Of a stretch of 64,000 nt of DNA, positions 7,954 to 17,431 are shown piece by piece. The notes under the pieces were generated by a model. That model had not been told where the DNA came from. It was given only the letters and a program-made list of their open reading frames with translations, and ran no database searches. The DNA is from Pseudoalteromonas luteoviolacea. Lineage in GTDB: Bacteria > Pseudomonadota > Gammaproteobacteria > Enterobacterales > Alteromonadaceae. A program made the position numbers and the translations under genes. Position 1 is the stretch's first letter. Each line of letters begins with the position of its first letter. The stretch is from NCBI RefSeq assembly GCF_001696455.1, contig NZ_MAUJ01000001.1, positions 186,001 through 250,000 of the forward strand, given 5' to 3'.

Positions 7954-8985
7954 GTGTCATCATTAACAGGAATAAATAAAAGCTTAGTCGTTTTAGCTTC
8001 CTTATTCATTGTATTGGCAGGGATAAAACTTGCAAACGATATATTGGTACCGTTTATTTTGGCTGCCTTTATCGCGATTATTTGCAACCCATTATTAAAG
8101 TTTTTTGCCAGTTATCGTATTCCAAAAGGGGCTTCGATCTTGATCATCATTGCCTTTGTTGGACTACTGGGCATGAGCTTAGCTGGCTTAGTTGGCCAGT
8201 CTTTAAATGATTTCTCTCAACAATTACCGAGCTATAGAGAGGCACTGCAAGATAAGTTCATTTGGTTGGTAAATATTGCAGCAAACTACAATATTTTAAT
8301 TGATAAACAGCAGTTAATTTCTCTTTTCGATCCCGGAAAAATGATTGATGTCGCCACGAACATGTTAGCTGGTTTTGGTGGTGTAATGGCAAACATCTTT
8401 TTGATTTTATTGACCGTGGTATTTATGTTGTTCGAAGCGCCCATGCTAAGCAAAAAAGTACATCTGGCACTCGATGATCCGCAAATGAAAATGCAGCAAA
8501 TCGATCGTTTTCTCAATTCTATCAACAGTTACCTGGCCATTAAAACATTGGTCTCTTTGGCAACGGGGGCATTGGCAAGTTTGATACTGTGGATTTTAGA
8601 CGTGGATTACTTTGTCCTATGGGGCGTCTTGGCATTTTTACTCAATTATATACCCAATATCGGTTCTATCATTGCTGCCGTACCACCTGTGCTTCTTGCA
8701 TTGGTAACTCATGGACCGGTTGTAAGCGGCCTTGTCGCAGCAGGGTATCTTTCAATTAATACTGTCATGGGCAATATTGTTGAACCTAAATATATGGGCA
8801 AAGGCTTAGGCTTATCTACGTTAGTGGTATTTGTCTCGTTAATATTTTGGGGATGGTTATTGGGCACCGTTGGTATGTTGCTATCTGTGCCATTAACTAT
8901 GGTCGTAAAAATTGGATTAGAAAACAGTGAAGATGGCCGCTGGTTAGCGACCATGCTAGGTAGTTTCGAAGGGTCTAAAAGTTAG
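7954..8985 (+). CDS. AI-2E family transporter
   Basis: Protein of 343 residues with about seven or eight membrane segments, in the pattern of the UPF0118/AI-2E family (TqsA, YdiK, PerM). Typical sequences are FILAAFIAIICNPLLKFF near the start and LLNYIPNIGSIIAAVPP plus GNIVEPKYMGKGLGLS near residues 230-285. Members export autoinducer-2 or act as sodium/proton antiporters; this one cannot be assigned to either. The start is GTG, supported by AAGGAT 6 bases ahead. Its 3' end overlaps the end of the convergent 8975 gene by 11 bases. Confidence 0.88.
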   Translation: MSSLTGINKSLVVLASLFIVLAGIKLANDILVPFILAAFIAIICNPLLKFFASYRIPKGASILIIIAFVGLLGMSLAGLVGQSLNDFSQQLPSYREALQDKFIWLVNIAANYNILIDKQQLISLFDPGKMIDVATNMLAGFGGVMANIFLILLTVVFMLFEAPMLSKKVHLALDDPQMKMQQIDRFLNSINSYLAIKTLVSLATGALASLILWILDVDYFVLWGVLAFLLNYIPNIGSIIAAVPPVLLALVTHGPVVSGLVAAGYLSINTVMGNIVEPKYMGKGLGLSTLVVFVSLIFWGWLLGTVGMLLSVPLTMVVKIGLENSEDGRWLATMLGSFEGSKS

Positions 8986-9388
8986 CTTTTAGCTCTTTGG
9001 TATGGTGCTGTAAAAACGCTATTTTACAGCGCTTATACACCTTAGCTGCACTGGTAGAGTTTGGCAGTTCTTTTAAATAACGCCATTTGCAGGAATCTTC
9101 CATGTAATGGCTTTGACTTAGAAGGCTCCGTTTAATGATAGGCATTAATTGCGTATTACCAGTGTCTTTTTCTAGCTCTTCAGTGTCCATGATTAGCTTG
9201 TTGATCCAAGCCTGTCGGTCCCGCTCGAGCATTTCGATATTCCCATCCAAACACATCAGGTAACGCTTAGCTTTTTGCGGATGGTCAGAATCTAAATGTG
9301 TGCAGTCTACGAGTGTATTGGTACGCGCACTCGTATCAAAACTGAGTGCCGCCACGGTAATTATAAATAGATTAGTGATTTTGCTCAT
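8975..9388 (-). CDS. Small exported protein, end of the phoPQ operon
   Basis: Protein of 137 residues from the ATG at 9388 (MSKITNLF). It has a short signal-like N-terminus (about residues 4-20) and four cysteines spaced as in small periplasmic proteins (VDCTH, LMCLD, DSCKW, KRCKI), probably two disulfides. The composition recalls LprI/DUF1311-type proteins, but I cannot confirm that. Its start lies within the 3' end of the sensor kinase gene (overlap of 17 bases), so it is probably co-translated with phoQ and may be part of its response. Confidence 0.65.
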   Translation of the reverse strand: MSKITNLFIITVAALSFDTSARTNTLVDCTHLDSDHPQKAKRYLMCLDGNIEMLERDRQAWINKLIMDTEELEKDTGNTQLMPIIKRSLLSQSHYMEDSCKWRYLKELPNSTSAAKVYKRCKIAFLQHHTKELKANF

Positions 9389-10715
9389 AGCCAAATTCTA
9401 TTGTAAATTGCGCCCCACCAAGTTCACTGTAATCAATGATAATGTTGCCATGATAAGAGGCGACTAAATCTGAAACGATAGCCATTCCAACACCATGTCC
9501 AGCTTCATATGTATCCAAACGCGTGCCACGTTGTAATAGCTCGTGACGTTTACCTTCAGGTATGCCTGGACCATCATCACCAATAATAAAAACGGTGCCT
9601 TTACTTGGAGTTGTTTTTACTTGTATATCAATTTTATGCGCACATGCCTTACATGCATTATCGATGATATTGCCCAATATTTCCATTAAATCGGTTTTAT
9701 CACCAAGGAAAGCGGCATCGTCAGCACAAAATGCCGAAAATTGAATCGCTTTATCATGATAGACCTTACTCATTGCATTTAATATAGAGTCGAGTACAGG
9801 CTTAACGAGCGTTTGCTTTTTCCAAGTATCGGATGCCCCCGTTGCTGCGCGTTTAAGTTGATGCTCAATCATGGCATTGATACGGTCAAGCTGTTCTTGT
9901 GCCTCTGCGTCATTAGCTAAGGAGCTTGATTTTAATACCGCTAAAGGTGTTTTAAGCGCATGTGCGAGATCGCTAAGTGAAGCCCTATAGCGCTCTTTTT
10001 GGCGACGTTGAGAGTCAAGCAATAGGTTCAAATCAGCCTTAATTGTATTGAGCTCAACTGGGTAAAGGCCAGAAATCTTGTCACGTTCACCAGCCTCGAC
10101 TTCTTTAATTTCTTTATCAAGGCGTTGAAGCGGTCTGGCATTCCAAACAAAACCAAAAGCCATCAATGCGGCTATCACAACGCCCATAATCAGCATCCAG
10201 TTGACCAGCGTATTTCTGAACTCGGACATGAGGGCTACCAAGGCAGAATTCTTTTTAAGTAAAATAAACTTTGCTTGTTGGGATTGCTCGGCATTACCGA
10301 GTATGACCGTCAGGCTGAGTTGCCAAAACTCTTCGCCACTGTATTCGACCTTTTTGAATTCGGATGCACCAGCTTGTGTCTGAGACACATCAGGTGTCAC
10401 GGTTAAGCTAACAGCAGACTCTGAATACCAAACCAGAGTATTCTGTTGGTAAACGAGTGCGTACGTATCAGAGTTTAGCCTGTTAAGCTCTGGTGCAAGA
10501 ATGGTTCTGGGCATTGAAATACCATCAGATACAAACTCTACTTCGGAGATCAGCGAGTATAGGTGTGCTTCCAGCGTCTTTTCTGTGGCATCAATCAGCG
10601 TCGCGTGATAGGCGCGGCCAATCGAAAAGAATAACGCGGGCAGGGCTATTATTAAAACAAAGACAAGGATAAATCCTTGCCTTATTTTAAGAGAAATCTG
10701 CGCGCTACTTACCAC
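9372..10715 (-). CDS. phoQ: PhoQ-like sensor histidine kinase
   Basis: Protein of 447 residues. Two membrane segments (about 13-33 and 171-191) enclose a periplasmic sensor domain of some 135 residues. A HAMP-like linker and then the H-box SDLAHALKTPLAVL follow, with phospho-accepting His252. The ATPase part shows the N-box EILGNIIDNACKAC and the G boxes DDGPGIPEG and GHGVGMAIV. The start is GTG at 10715, overlapping the end of phoP by 7 bases, as usual for this pair. Known homologues respond to low Mg2+, acid and antimicrobial peptides; the signal here is inferred. Confidence 0.88.
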   Translation of the reverse strand: MVSSAQISLKIRQGFILVFVLIIALPALFFSIGRAYHATLIDATEKTLEAHLYSLISEVEFVSDGISMPRTILAPELNRLNSDTYALVYQQNTLVWYSESAVSLTVTPDVSQTQAGASEFKKVEYSGEEFWQLSLTVILGNAEQSQQAKFILLKKNSALVALMSEFRNTLVNWMLIMGVVIAALMAFGFVWNARPLQRLDKEIKEVEAGERDKISGLYPVELNTIKADLNLLLDSQRRQKERYRASLSDLAHALKTPLAVLKSSSLANDAEAQEQLDRINAMIEHQLKRAATGASDTWKKQTLVKPVLDSILNAMSKVYHDKAIQFSAFCADDAAFLGDKTDLMEILGNIIDNACKACAHKIDIQVKTTPSKGTVFIIGDDGPGIPEGKRHELLQRGTRLDTYEAGHGVGMAIVSDLVASYHGNIIIDYSELGGAQFTIEFGYEQNH

Positions 10716-11383
10716 TGGGTTTTAAACCTGTAGCCTCTACCACGCAGGGTTTCAACTGGGTTTAATGTACCATCTGGGTCTAGCTTTTTCCTCAGGCGCA
10801 GTACAAACACTTCAATCACGTTTGAATCTAGGTCAAAGTCCTGATCGTAAATATGTTCTGTAAGCTCCGATTTAGAAATCACTTTGTGCGGGTTAACCAT
10901 TAAGTACTCAAGCACTTTGTATTCGTAAGCTGTAAGAGTCAGCTCTCTTTCGCCTACAAATACTTGCTGAGAACGTGTGTGCAATGTGATTGGACCGATT
11001 GAGATTTCTGGGTTTGCTTGACCTGCACTGCGTCTTATCAACGCATTGCAACGTGCAATCAGCTCTTCAACATGGAATGGCTTAGTGAGGTAGTCATCAG
11101 CACCCGCATCTAGCCCTTCGACCTTTTCTTGCCAGCGATCGCGCGCGGTCAATATCAAAATTGGAATTTTGATGTCTTGGGCTCTTGCGCGTCTTATTAA
11201 CTCAATCCCATCAATTTTCGGTAGACCTAAATCAACCACCGCCAAATCAAGTGGGTATTCCGTTAAGTGAAAAAGGCCATTTTCTCCGTCGTGACAAAGG
11301 TCTACGCTGTATTTCTCTTTTTCTAAAACGTTACGTAAGTTTTCAGCTAATTGAACGTCATCTTCTATTACTAAAATTCGCAT
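10709..11383 (-). CDS. phoP: PhoP-like response regulator (OmpR family)
   Basis: Receiver domain with Asp8, Asp9 and phospho-acceptor Asp51 (VVDLGLPK), then a winged-helix DNA-binding domain ending RGRGYRFKTQW. The 224-residue length is that of PhoP. I start at the ATG at 11383 (MRILVIEDD), with AAGGA 7 bases upstream; the frame opens two codons earlier at a TTG that is unlikely to be used. It lies between a PepSY gene and phoQ and is presumably co-transcribed with both. Confidence 0.9.
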   Translation of the reverse strand: MRILVIEDDVQLAENLRNVLEKEKYSVDLCHDGENGLFHLTEYPLDLAVVDLGLPKIDGIELIRRARAQDIKIPILILTARDRWQEKVEGLDAGADDYLTKPFHVEELIARCNALIRRSAGQANPEISIGPITLHTRSQQVFVGERELTLTAYEYKVLEYLMVNPHKVISKSELTEHIYDQDFDLDSNVIEVFVLRLRKKLDPDGTLNPVETLRGRGYRFKTQW

Positions 11384-11385
11384 TG

Positions 11386-11637
11386 TCAATCCTTCTTCAC
11401 TTCACCCGTTACTTTGTGAACTTTAACATCAATGATCCTGCCGTCGCTTTGAAGAATTCGTACCACATAGTAATCACCTTCAAGAGAGATCTTTAAGGTT
11501 TTTCCTGGCTGTTTGGTCGTTGCTAATTGTACGGCTTCTTTTTTGCTTATGGTGTCTTGAGTATTTTTTGCTTGTACAGGACTGACAGCCAGTGCACAGA
11601 CCATAAAAATAGCCGCAAGACAGTTTGGCAACTGCAT
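11386..11637 (-). CDS. Small PepSY-domain periplasmic protein
   Basis: Protein of 83 residues from the ATG at 11637 (MQLPNCLAAIF), chosen because GGAGC precedes it by 5 bases. Signal peptide to about VQA-K (residue 24). The mature part is one PepSY unit: SKKEAVQLA, GKTLKISLEGDYYVVRIL, GRIIDVKVHKVTGEV. PepSY proteins beside phoPQ are common in marine gammaproteobacteria and may influence the sensor or protease activity in the periplasm. It is the first gene of the PepSY-phoP-phoQ operon, and its stop is 2 bases from the phoP start. Confidence 0.82.
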   Translation of the reverse strand: MQLPNCLAAIFMVCALAVSPVQAKNTQDTISKKEAVQLATTKQPGKTLKISLEGDYYVVRILQSDGRIIDVKVHKVTGEVKKD

Positions 11638-11717
11638 TCTAAGCTCCACAGTAGGGTTGCTTAACATCTTGATCAGGAGGTTAAGATTTTTTGTCTTAAC
11701 CACTGCTGAACTTTACG

Positions 11718-12017
11718 TTAAGGTAAAACTTTCTTATATGGTTTGACTACGCTTTGAGCGTATACACCAGCTTCAATATAGGGGTCTTCATTTGCCCAAG
11801 CCTGTGCCAACTCTAATGAGTCAAACTCCGCGATAACCAAAGAACCCGTAAAGCCAGCTTCACCTGGGTTTTCGTCATCAATAGCGGGTAGTGGGCCTGC
11901 TACAAATAGCCTTCCCTCTTCCTTAAGCGCATTTAAACGTGCCAAGTGAGCAGGGCGAGCGCCTAAACGTTTCTCTAGTGAATTTTCCACGTCCGTTGAG
12001 TAAATCATGTAAAGCAT
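11718..12017 (-). CDS. yciI: YciI family protein
   Basis: A 99-residue protein with the complete YciI pattern: [57 protein letters not shown] and [14 protein letters not shown]. The fold is ferredoxin-like, related to EthD and muconolactone isomerase proteins, with a His-Asp pair thought to be functional. Its cellular role is unknown. The first of two nearby ATGs is used, as in homologues. Confidence 0.9.
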   Translation of the reverse strand: MLYMIYSTDVENSLEKRLGARPAHLARLNALKEEGRLFVAGPLPAIDDENPGEAGFTGSLVIAEFDSLELAQAWANEDPYIEAGVYAQSVVKPYKKVLP

Positions 12018-12192
12018 AATAGTAAGAAATAATGCGTAATTAATTTTGTGTTTCGTATCATAGACTGGATTGTCCCCAAATGTAAATGAATAGGCGTTAT
12101 CTTAAGAGATTCTTGTTTGGGACTTGAAATCCGCAGGCCTTGGCTGTTACAGTCCTTCGACTATCGTGAAAAATAATAATAAGGTTGTTTTA

Positions 12193-13617
12193 ATGAGTGC
12201 AAACCGCGAGCAATTTAGCTCCCGACTGGGTTTCATTTTAGCAGCGGCTGGCTCCGCTGTGGGGATCGGAAACTTGGTTGGTTTTCCTGTATCTGCTGCC
12301 AAAAATGGCGGTGGTGCGTTTCTGATTATTTATGCACTGTTTGTTGCGTTTATCTGTTTGCCAGTCATGATTGCCGAAATGGCACTTGGTCGCAAGGCTC
12401 AAAAAGATCCGTATGGCGCTTATCATTCGCTTACTGGGGGAGATAAGAAGTGGTCCTTTGCCGGTGCACTCGCTGTTTTAACACCATTTATGATTGCCGT
12501 CTTTTATATGGTGATCACCGTTTGGATTTTTGGATACCTAGTCCAGACCCTTATTGGTAACCTCGATCAACTTGCAAACCCTGACAATTTCGGCACGTTT
12601 ATTAATGAATACACTGTGTTTGCCTATATGGCAGGGGTGGGATTGCTGGTGAATTTAATTCTGGTTGGTGGTGTGAAAGAAGGCATCGAAAAGGCCGCTA
12701 AATTGATGATGCCGGCCTTGTTTGTGCTGCTTATTGGCTTGGTTGCGTATGTGTTGACATTAGATAATGCGATGGACGGTGTACGTTATTATATTGTGCC
12801 AGACTTTTCTAAAATGGATGCCAGTGTATTGAACGGTGCGCTATCACAAGCGTTTTTCTCGTTATCGTTGGGTATGGGTATTTTAATCACCTACGCGTCT
12901 TACATTTCTAAAAAAGAAGACATTGTTGGTAGTTCCAAAATGGTTGCCGTGACGGACTCATTAGTGGCGTTTATAGCAGGCCTAATGGTTATTCCAGCCA
13001 TCTTCAGCTTTAACCCGAACGTCAATCCTGAAGAACTATCTGACTCTTCGGTCTCAATGATCTTTGTATATTTGCCTCAGTTATTACTGACAATGCAAGC
13101 TGATATTGGCTACGTGGGTGCATCAATTGTTGCCGGAATATTCTTTTTGTTGGTTTTCTTTGCCGCGATAACATCTTTGGTGTCGATTGTTGAGGTACCC
13201 ACTGCCAGCTTAATGGAAGCGAAAGGTTACAGCCGTAAAAAGTCGTTGACTGTATTAGCCGTAACAACGGGTGTTTTGACTGTGTTGTGTACAATGTCAT
13301 TTGGCATGGTAGATAGTTTAACTCAGTTTACCCAGTATGGTGGCGTAAATAAGAGCTTCTTTGACATTGTATCTGACGTTTTTTATGACACGATTTTGCC
13401 ATTTAATGGTTTGTTACTGTGCCTATTTGTAACGTATCGTTGGCGTAAAGCGAACTTGTCAGAAGAGCTTGCTCATGGCAATGAAAGCTATAAAGGCAGC
13501 TTTATGGAAAAGTATGTTAACTTCTCATTGTCGACCTTTATTCCAGTAATTTTGCTGCTGATATTTGTGAATACGGTAGCAACCAAATACTTTGCTATTA
13601 GCTTATTTGGTTTTTAA
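12193..13617 (+). CDS. Sodium-dependent transporter of the NSS (SLC6-like) family
   Basis: Protein of 474 residues with about eleven or twelve membrane helices. The N-terminal signature FSSRLGFILAAAGSAVGIGN is characteristic of bacterial neurotransmitter:sodium symporters, and the unwound first helix that binds Na+ and substrate lies in it. I start at the ATG at 12193 (MSANREQF), with AAGG about 10 bases upstream; a longer frame from 12124 lacks support. Substrates in this family are amino acids or related amines. A strong inverted repeat terminates the gene. Confidence 0.88.
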   Translation: MSANREQFSSRLGFILAAAGSAVGIGNLVGFPVSAAKNGGGAFLIIYALFVAFICLPVMIAEMALGRKAQKDPYGAYHSLTGGDKKWSFAGALAVLTPFMIAVFYMVITVWIFGYLVQTLIGNLDQLANPDNFGTFINEYTVFAYMAGVGLLVNLILVGGVKEGIEKAAKLMMPALFVLLIGLVAYVLTLDNAMDGVRYYIVPDFSKMDASVLNGALSQAFFSLSLGMGILITYASYISKKEDIVGSSKMVAVTDSLVAFIAGLMVIPAIFSFNPNVNPEELSDSSVSMIFVYLPQLLLTMQADIGYVGASIVAGIFFLLVFFAAITSLVSIVEVPTASLMEAKGYSRKKSLTVLAVTTGVLTVLCTMSFGMVDSLTQFTQYGGVNKSFFDIVSDVFYDTILPFNGLLLCLFVTYRWRKANLSEELAHGNESYKGSFMEKYVNFSLSTFIPVILLLIFVNTVATKYFAISLFGF

Positions 13618-13628
13618 GTAAAGCGTAA

Positions 13629-13656
13629 GATATGTGGGGTGGGCGCCCCACATATC
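13629..13656. terminator. Bidirectional terminator
   Basis: A perfect 11-bp inverted repeat (arm GATATGTGGGG, loop of 6) between the convergent NSS transporter and CPBP genes; its last bases reach the CPBP stop codon. Confidence 0.6.
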
Positions 13657-14299
13657 ATGTAAATGTCACGCCAGCATCTAAGTATTTCCCTGCACCAATC
13701 GTAAATAACCACAATCCCCACAAACTATGTTCAAGCACACACACGGCTAAAGAGCGACTGTGCGCATAGGTATAAGAAAATAGCAGTCCACCAAAGAAAG
13801 ACATGATAATGGCCATCCAGTTGTCATACACACAATGAGCGAGCGCAAAAACACTGGCACTGAGTAATATCCTCACCGTTTTACTCGGTAAGATACGTTT
13901 GTAGCGGTGGAAAAAGTAACTTCTAAATATAAGCTCTTGAGGCAAGACGGATAAAATTGGATAGGCGATAAGTAATACCAACCAATCTGTGGTTGAGTTG
14001 ATGGGTAAGTCAAACCACGTTTCTTGACTGATTAATCCGTATAGCATGCCTGAAAATAACGCGCCGATAAAAAAGATGGAGAACAATCTCTTTTTGATGG
14101 CGGAGAACTGCCCCAAGCTAGTCAACCTGAAACGTTTAAAGTGTGGATCTGAAAGCAGTAAGTAGGTACACACCGACATAATAATGATGAGGGCGGGAAA
14201 TAGCCAATTGGCCAATTCATGACGAAAAAAGTAGGCAATAAATGGAAGCAGAAAAAAGACCGAGAATAGCTCAAACCAACGAAACTGATGTGCGTTCAA
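13655..14299 (-). CDS. CPBP family intramembrane protease-like protein
   Basis: Hydrophobic protein with about six membrane segments. The Abi/CPBP motifs are recognisable: PQELIFRSYFFHRY (motif 1, with Gln in place of the first Glu of EExxxR), FALAHCVYDNW (motif 2 with its His) and a final small-residue helix. Members are related to the type II CAAX prenyl protease Rce1. The start is uncertain: I favour TTG at 14299 (reads LNAHQFRW), with GGGG 7 bases ahead. The frame stays open to a TTG at 14407, but a hairpin at 14358-14381 lies in that extra stretch. It may share a transcript with yciB. Confidence 0.75.
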   Translation of the reverse strand: MNAHQFRWFELFSVFFLLPFIAYFFRHELANWLFPALIIIMSVCTYLLLSDPHFKRFRLTSLGQFSAIKKRLFSIFFIGALFSGMLYGLISQETWFDLPINSTTDWLVLLIAYPILSVLPQELIFRSYFFHRYKRILPSKTVRILLSASVFALAHCVYDNWMAIIMSFFGGLLFSYTYAHSRSLAVCVLEHSLWGLWLFTIGAGKYLDAGVTFT

Positions 14300-14423
14300 A
14301 GAAGTGACCCCAAGTGTTGCTGTATCAATAAAATATAGCAAGTGTCGGGAGGATTTCGCGTAATCTAGAAAAAGATTACGCAATGGATAAGGTATACAAA
14401 ACCCCAAATAGATTGGATGCTAT

Positions 14424-15032
14424 TTAGTCGTCTTCAGGCAGGTATTTCGAGACTTTCATGATGGTAATGAGGATAGCAACAAAGGTAATGGCCATCAGCC
14501 CGAATACTTTAAAATTAACCCAAAAATTCAAAGAAAAGTTATAAGCGACGTATAAGTTGAGCACTGCAATAAAGAAAAACAGTGCAGACCATGCAAGATT
14601 CAGCCTATCAAACAAAGTCTCTGGAATATCTAGCTGTGCAGCTGGGTTATCAGATTGAGTTTTTTCGTCTTTATTCGCTTTTTGATCTTGTAGCATCGCA
14701 CTATTCAAAACGCTTAACAGTGCCTTTTTGGCAAGATTCTTTTTAAATATGTAGTGAGACACCAACAAACTGGCCCCGAGTATCGCGTAGATGATGGTTG
14801 CTTTCCACATGATGAACTGCTCATCTTGGAATAGGATTGTCATGCCCCCGAGTAATAAAGCGATTGCAAAAAACACCCAATGTCGTTGTGATACTTTACC
14901 GTCGGTGAAGTATTGGTAAATCATTTGAATGACTGACGCCACGATTAATACCCCAGTGGCCCAAAATATGTCCATAAATTTGTATACTGCAAAAAACAGG
15001 ATTAGGGGAAAATACTCTAGTATAAAAGTCAT
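14424..15032 (-). CDS. yciB: YciB / septation protein A family membrane protein
   Basis: Protein of 202 residues with five predicted membrane segments and the family start MTFILEYFPLILFFAVYK, then YFTDGKVSQRHWVFFAIAL and a C-terminal FWVNFKVFGLM segment. YciB acts at the inner membrane in cell-envelope maintenance and division. It is about 20 residues longer than Escherichia coli YciB because of a polar insert near residue 120-140 (QDQKANKDEKTQSDN). Its location next to yciI and trp is the conserved gammaproteobacterial neighbourhood. Confidence 0.92.
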   Translation of the reverse strand: MTFILEYFPLILFFAVYKFMDIFWATGVLIVASVIQMIYQYFTDGKVSQRHWVFFAIALLLGGMTILFQDEQFIMWKATIIYAILGASLLVSHYIFKKNLAKKALLSVLNSAMLQDQKANKDEKTQSDNPAAQLDIPETLFDRLNLAWSALFFFIAVLNLYVAYNFSLNFWVNFKVFGLMAITFVAILITIMKVSKYLPEDD

Positions 15033-15153
15033 TCACTTCCTCGATGATTAAGCCTTTATTGCGTTGTATCAAGATATTGTCACAAGTTCAAGATTGACTT
15101 TTTAAGGCGAAGCTTCTAGCCTCCGCACAATTTAAAAATAAATTGAGAACTCT

Positions 15154-15429
15154 ATGAATAAGAGCGAACTAGTATCCGCAATGTCCGCAAACAGTGAACT
15201 GACCAAAAAGGACTCAAAAGCAGCGCTAGATAGTATTCTAAACGCGGTCTCAAAGCGTTTATCTGAAGGTGACCCTGTATCTTTGGCTGGGTTCGGCACA
15301 TTGTCTTTGAGCTATCATCCTGCTAAGGCTGGTCGTAACCCAAGAACGGGTGAAGAAATCATGATTGAAGGGCAAAATAAAGTGTTGTTTAAAGCGGCCA
15401 AAGCGCTCAAAGACGCTTTAGCCAAGTAG
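15154..15429 (+). CDS. HU/IHF family DNA-binding protein
   Basis: A 91-residue histone-like protein: MNKSELVSAM, KKDSKAALDSILNAV, GDPVSLAGFGTLSL, and the DNA-contacting arm RNPRTGEEIMI with the conserved Arg-Asn-Pro. The C-terminus (LFKAAKALKDAL) is the usual helix. It is distinct in sequence from typical HupA/HupB, so it is probably an additional HU paralogue. Convergent with trpA, 7 bases apart, with no terminator visible between them. Confidence 0.92.
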   Translation: MNKSELVSAMSANSELTKKDSKAALDSILNAVSKRLSEGDPVSLAGFGTLSLSYHPAKAGRNPRTGEEIMIEGQNKVLFKAAKALKDALAK

Positions 15430-15436
15430 TATAAAA

Positions 15437-16243
15437 TTATTTCTGTGTTGCAGCCTTCATGGTTGCAACAAACTCACGTAATCGCTCACACATAAGCGCA
15501 GGCTCAGTTAAGTTTTCTTCAATAATTTTCACGACTGCAGAACCAGAGATTGCACCGGCTGCGCCTGAGTCGATGGCAGCTTTCACATGCTCTGGCGCTG
15601 AAATACCAAAGCCCAGTAATGCTGGTGCGGCATTATACTCTACTAACTTATTGATCATGGTATCCGCTGGCATTTCAGCCTTTGTCTCAGTGCCTGTTAC
15701 ACCTGAGCGAGAAAGTAGGTAGGTGTACCCGCGACCGTAGCTTGCACACTGACGCAATGTGTCATCGCTTGCATTAGGCGTTGCGATGAAGATAGGCTCA
15801 ATTTCAGCCTGCTGTGCAGCTTGTCTGAACATCTTAGACTCATGCAGTGGTACATCTGCAACAAGGATAGAATCAACCCCCGCATCTTTGGCTTGCTGGT
15901 AGAAGTTTTCAATACCTTGCGCAAAAATAAGGTTTGAGTACAGCAACAAGCCGATTGGAATATCTGCATTGTATTCGCGGATTTGGCGAATAATATCAAA
16001 GCAGTCTTGGGTGTTGATTTTGCTCTCAAGCGCGCGAATATTAGCTGCTTGAATAACCGGGCCATCCGCAATTGGGTCTGAAAATGGAATACCCAGCTCT
16101 AGTGCGTCTGCACCGCCATCAATCAGACTTTTTACGATATCTAGGCTGATTTCTTTCGTTGGGTCACCTAAGGTTACAAACGGTACAAAAGCGCCTTGTC
16201 TGGCATCGTTTAGACGTGTAAATAGGTTGCTATATCGGCTCAT
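15437..16243 (-). CDS. trpA: Tryptophan synthase alpha chain
   Basis: Protein of 268 residues that cleaves indole-3-glycerol phosphate to indole and glyceraldehyde 3-phosphate. The catalytic Glu is in [14 protein letters not shown] and the catalytic Asp in DSILVADVP. The phosphate-binding GFGIS and SGSAVVKII segments are present. It is the last gene of the operon and its ATG overlaps the trpB stop (4 bases). Confidence 0.97.
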   Translation of the reverse strand: MSRYSNLFTRLNDARQGAFVPFVTLGDPTKEISLDIVKSLIDGGADALELGIPFSDPIADGPVIQAANIRALESKINTQDCFDIIRQIREYNADIPIGLLLYSNLIFAQGIENFYQQAKDAGVDSILVADVPLHESKMFRQAAQQAEIEPIFIATPNASDDTLRQCASYGRGYTYLLSRSGVTGTETKAEMPADTMINKLVEYNAAPALLGFGISAPEHVKAAIDSGAAGAISGSAVVKIIEENLTEPALMCERLREFVATMKAATQK

Positions 16244-17424
16244 AGTTCACCTCGCTCATTCAATACGTTGTGTACATGGGCAAGATCTTTGTCACCACGG
16301 CCACTTAAGTTAACGACAATTATGGTTTCTTCAGTTTGTTGCTCTGCATACTTAAGTGCATAAGCTAAGGCATGGCTTGATTCAAGCGCAGGGATAATAC
16401 CTTCATTTTTTGCCAGAGCTTGGAATGCATCTAGGGCTTCAGTGTCAGTAATACCGACGTACTGAGCACGACCGGTTTGATGCAGGTAGGCATGTTGCGG
16501 GCCTACCGCAGGGTAATCAAGACCCGCAGAGACTGAGTACGACTCTTCGATTTGACCATCATTGTCTTGCATGATGTAGGTATACGCACCATGAAGGATA
16601 CCTTGGCTACCTTTACAAAGTGCAGCGCCATGCTCTTCAGTATCAAGGCCTTTACCAGCAGGCTCAATACCGACAAGTTTAACGTCTTTTTCATCGATGA
16701 AATCAGCGAACATACCAATCGCATTTGAGCCACCGCCTACACACGCCATAACAACGTCTGGTAAACGGCCTTCAGCGTCAAGAACTTGCTGTTTAGCTTC
16801 TTCACCAATCATACGTTGGAAATCTCTAACCAAAGTTGGGAATGGGTGAGGACCAGCGGCAGTGCCAAGCAGGTAGTGGGCAGTTTTGTAGTTTGCAGAC
16901 CAATCACGCATTGCTTCATTCACGGCATCCTTTAGCGTGCCTGAACCCGCTGTTACTGGGATAACTTCTGCACCCATTAAGCGCATTCTAAATACGTTAG
17001 GCTGCTGGCGTTCAACGTCTTTTGCACCCATGTATACGCGACACTTTAAGCCTAATAGCGCACACGCCAATGCGGTCGCAACACCATGTTGTCCAGCACC
17101 AGTCTCTGCAATAACTTCTTTTTTACCCATGCGTTTAGTCAGTAGGGCTTGACCCAATACTTGGTTTGTTTTGTGCGCACCACCGTGAAGCAAGTCTTCA
17201 CGTTTAAGGTAAAGTTTTACCTTAGGGTTTTTGATTAGGTTGCGAGACAGCGTTAAAGGCGTAGGGCGACCTGCATATTCATTTAGCAGTGCATAAAATT
17301 CTTCTTTAAAGCTTTCGTCTTGCTGTGCTTTGTTAAACTCTTGCTCAAGTTGTTTAAGCGCTGGTACGAGTAACTCAGGGACGTACATGCCGCCAAAGTC
17401 ACCAAAATATCCTGTATTAGTCAT
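16240..17424 (-). CDS. trpB: Tryptophan synthase beta chain
   Basis: PLP enzyme of 394 residues that joins indole and serine. The PLP lysine is in [11 protein letters not shown], followed by GAGQHG and the phosphate-binding [13 protein letters not shown] start at the ATG at 17424 ([12 protein letters not shown]), the standard N-terminus; an extension to 17463 would only run back into trpCF. It lies 7 bases after the trpCF stop. Confidence 0.97.
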   Translation of the reverse strand: MTNTGYFGDFGGMYVPELLVPALKQLEQEFNKAQQDESFKEEFYALLNEYAGRPTPLTLSRNLIKNPKVKLYLKREDLLHGGAHKTNQVLGQALLTKRMGKKEVIAETGAGQHGVATALACALLGLKCRVYMGAKDVERQQPNVFRMRLMGAEVIPVTAGSGTLKDAVNEAMRDWSANYKTAHYLLGTAAGPHPFPTLVRDFQRMIGEEAKQQVLDAEGRLPDVVMACVGGGSNAIGMFADFIDEKDVKLVGIEPAGKGLDTEEHGAALCKGSQGILHGAYTYIMQDNDGQIEESYSVSAGLDYPAVGPQHAYLHQTGRAQYVGITDTEALDAFQALAKNEGIIPALESSHALAYALKYAEQQTEETIIVVNLSGRGDKDLAHVHNVLNERGEL

Positions 17425-17431
17425 ATCCACC

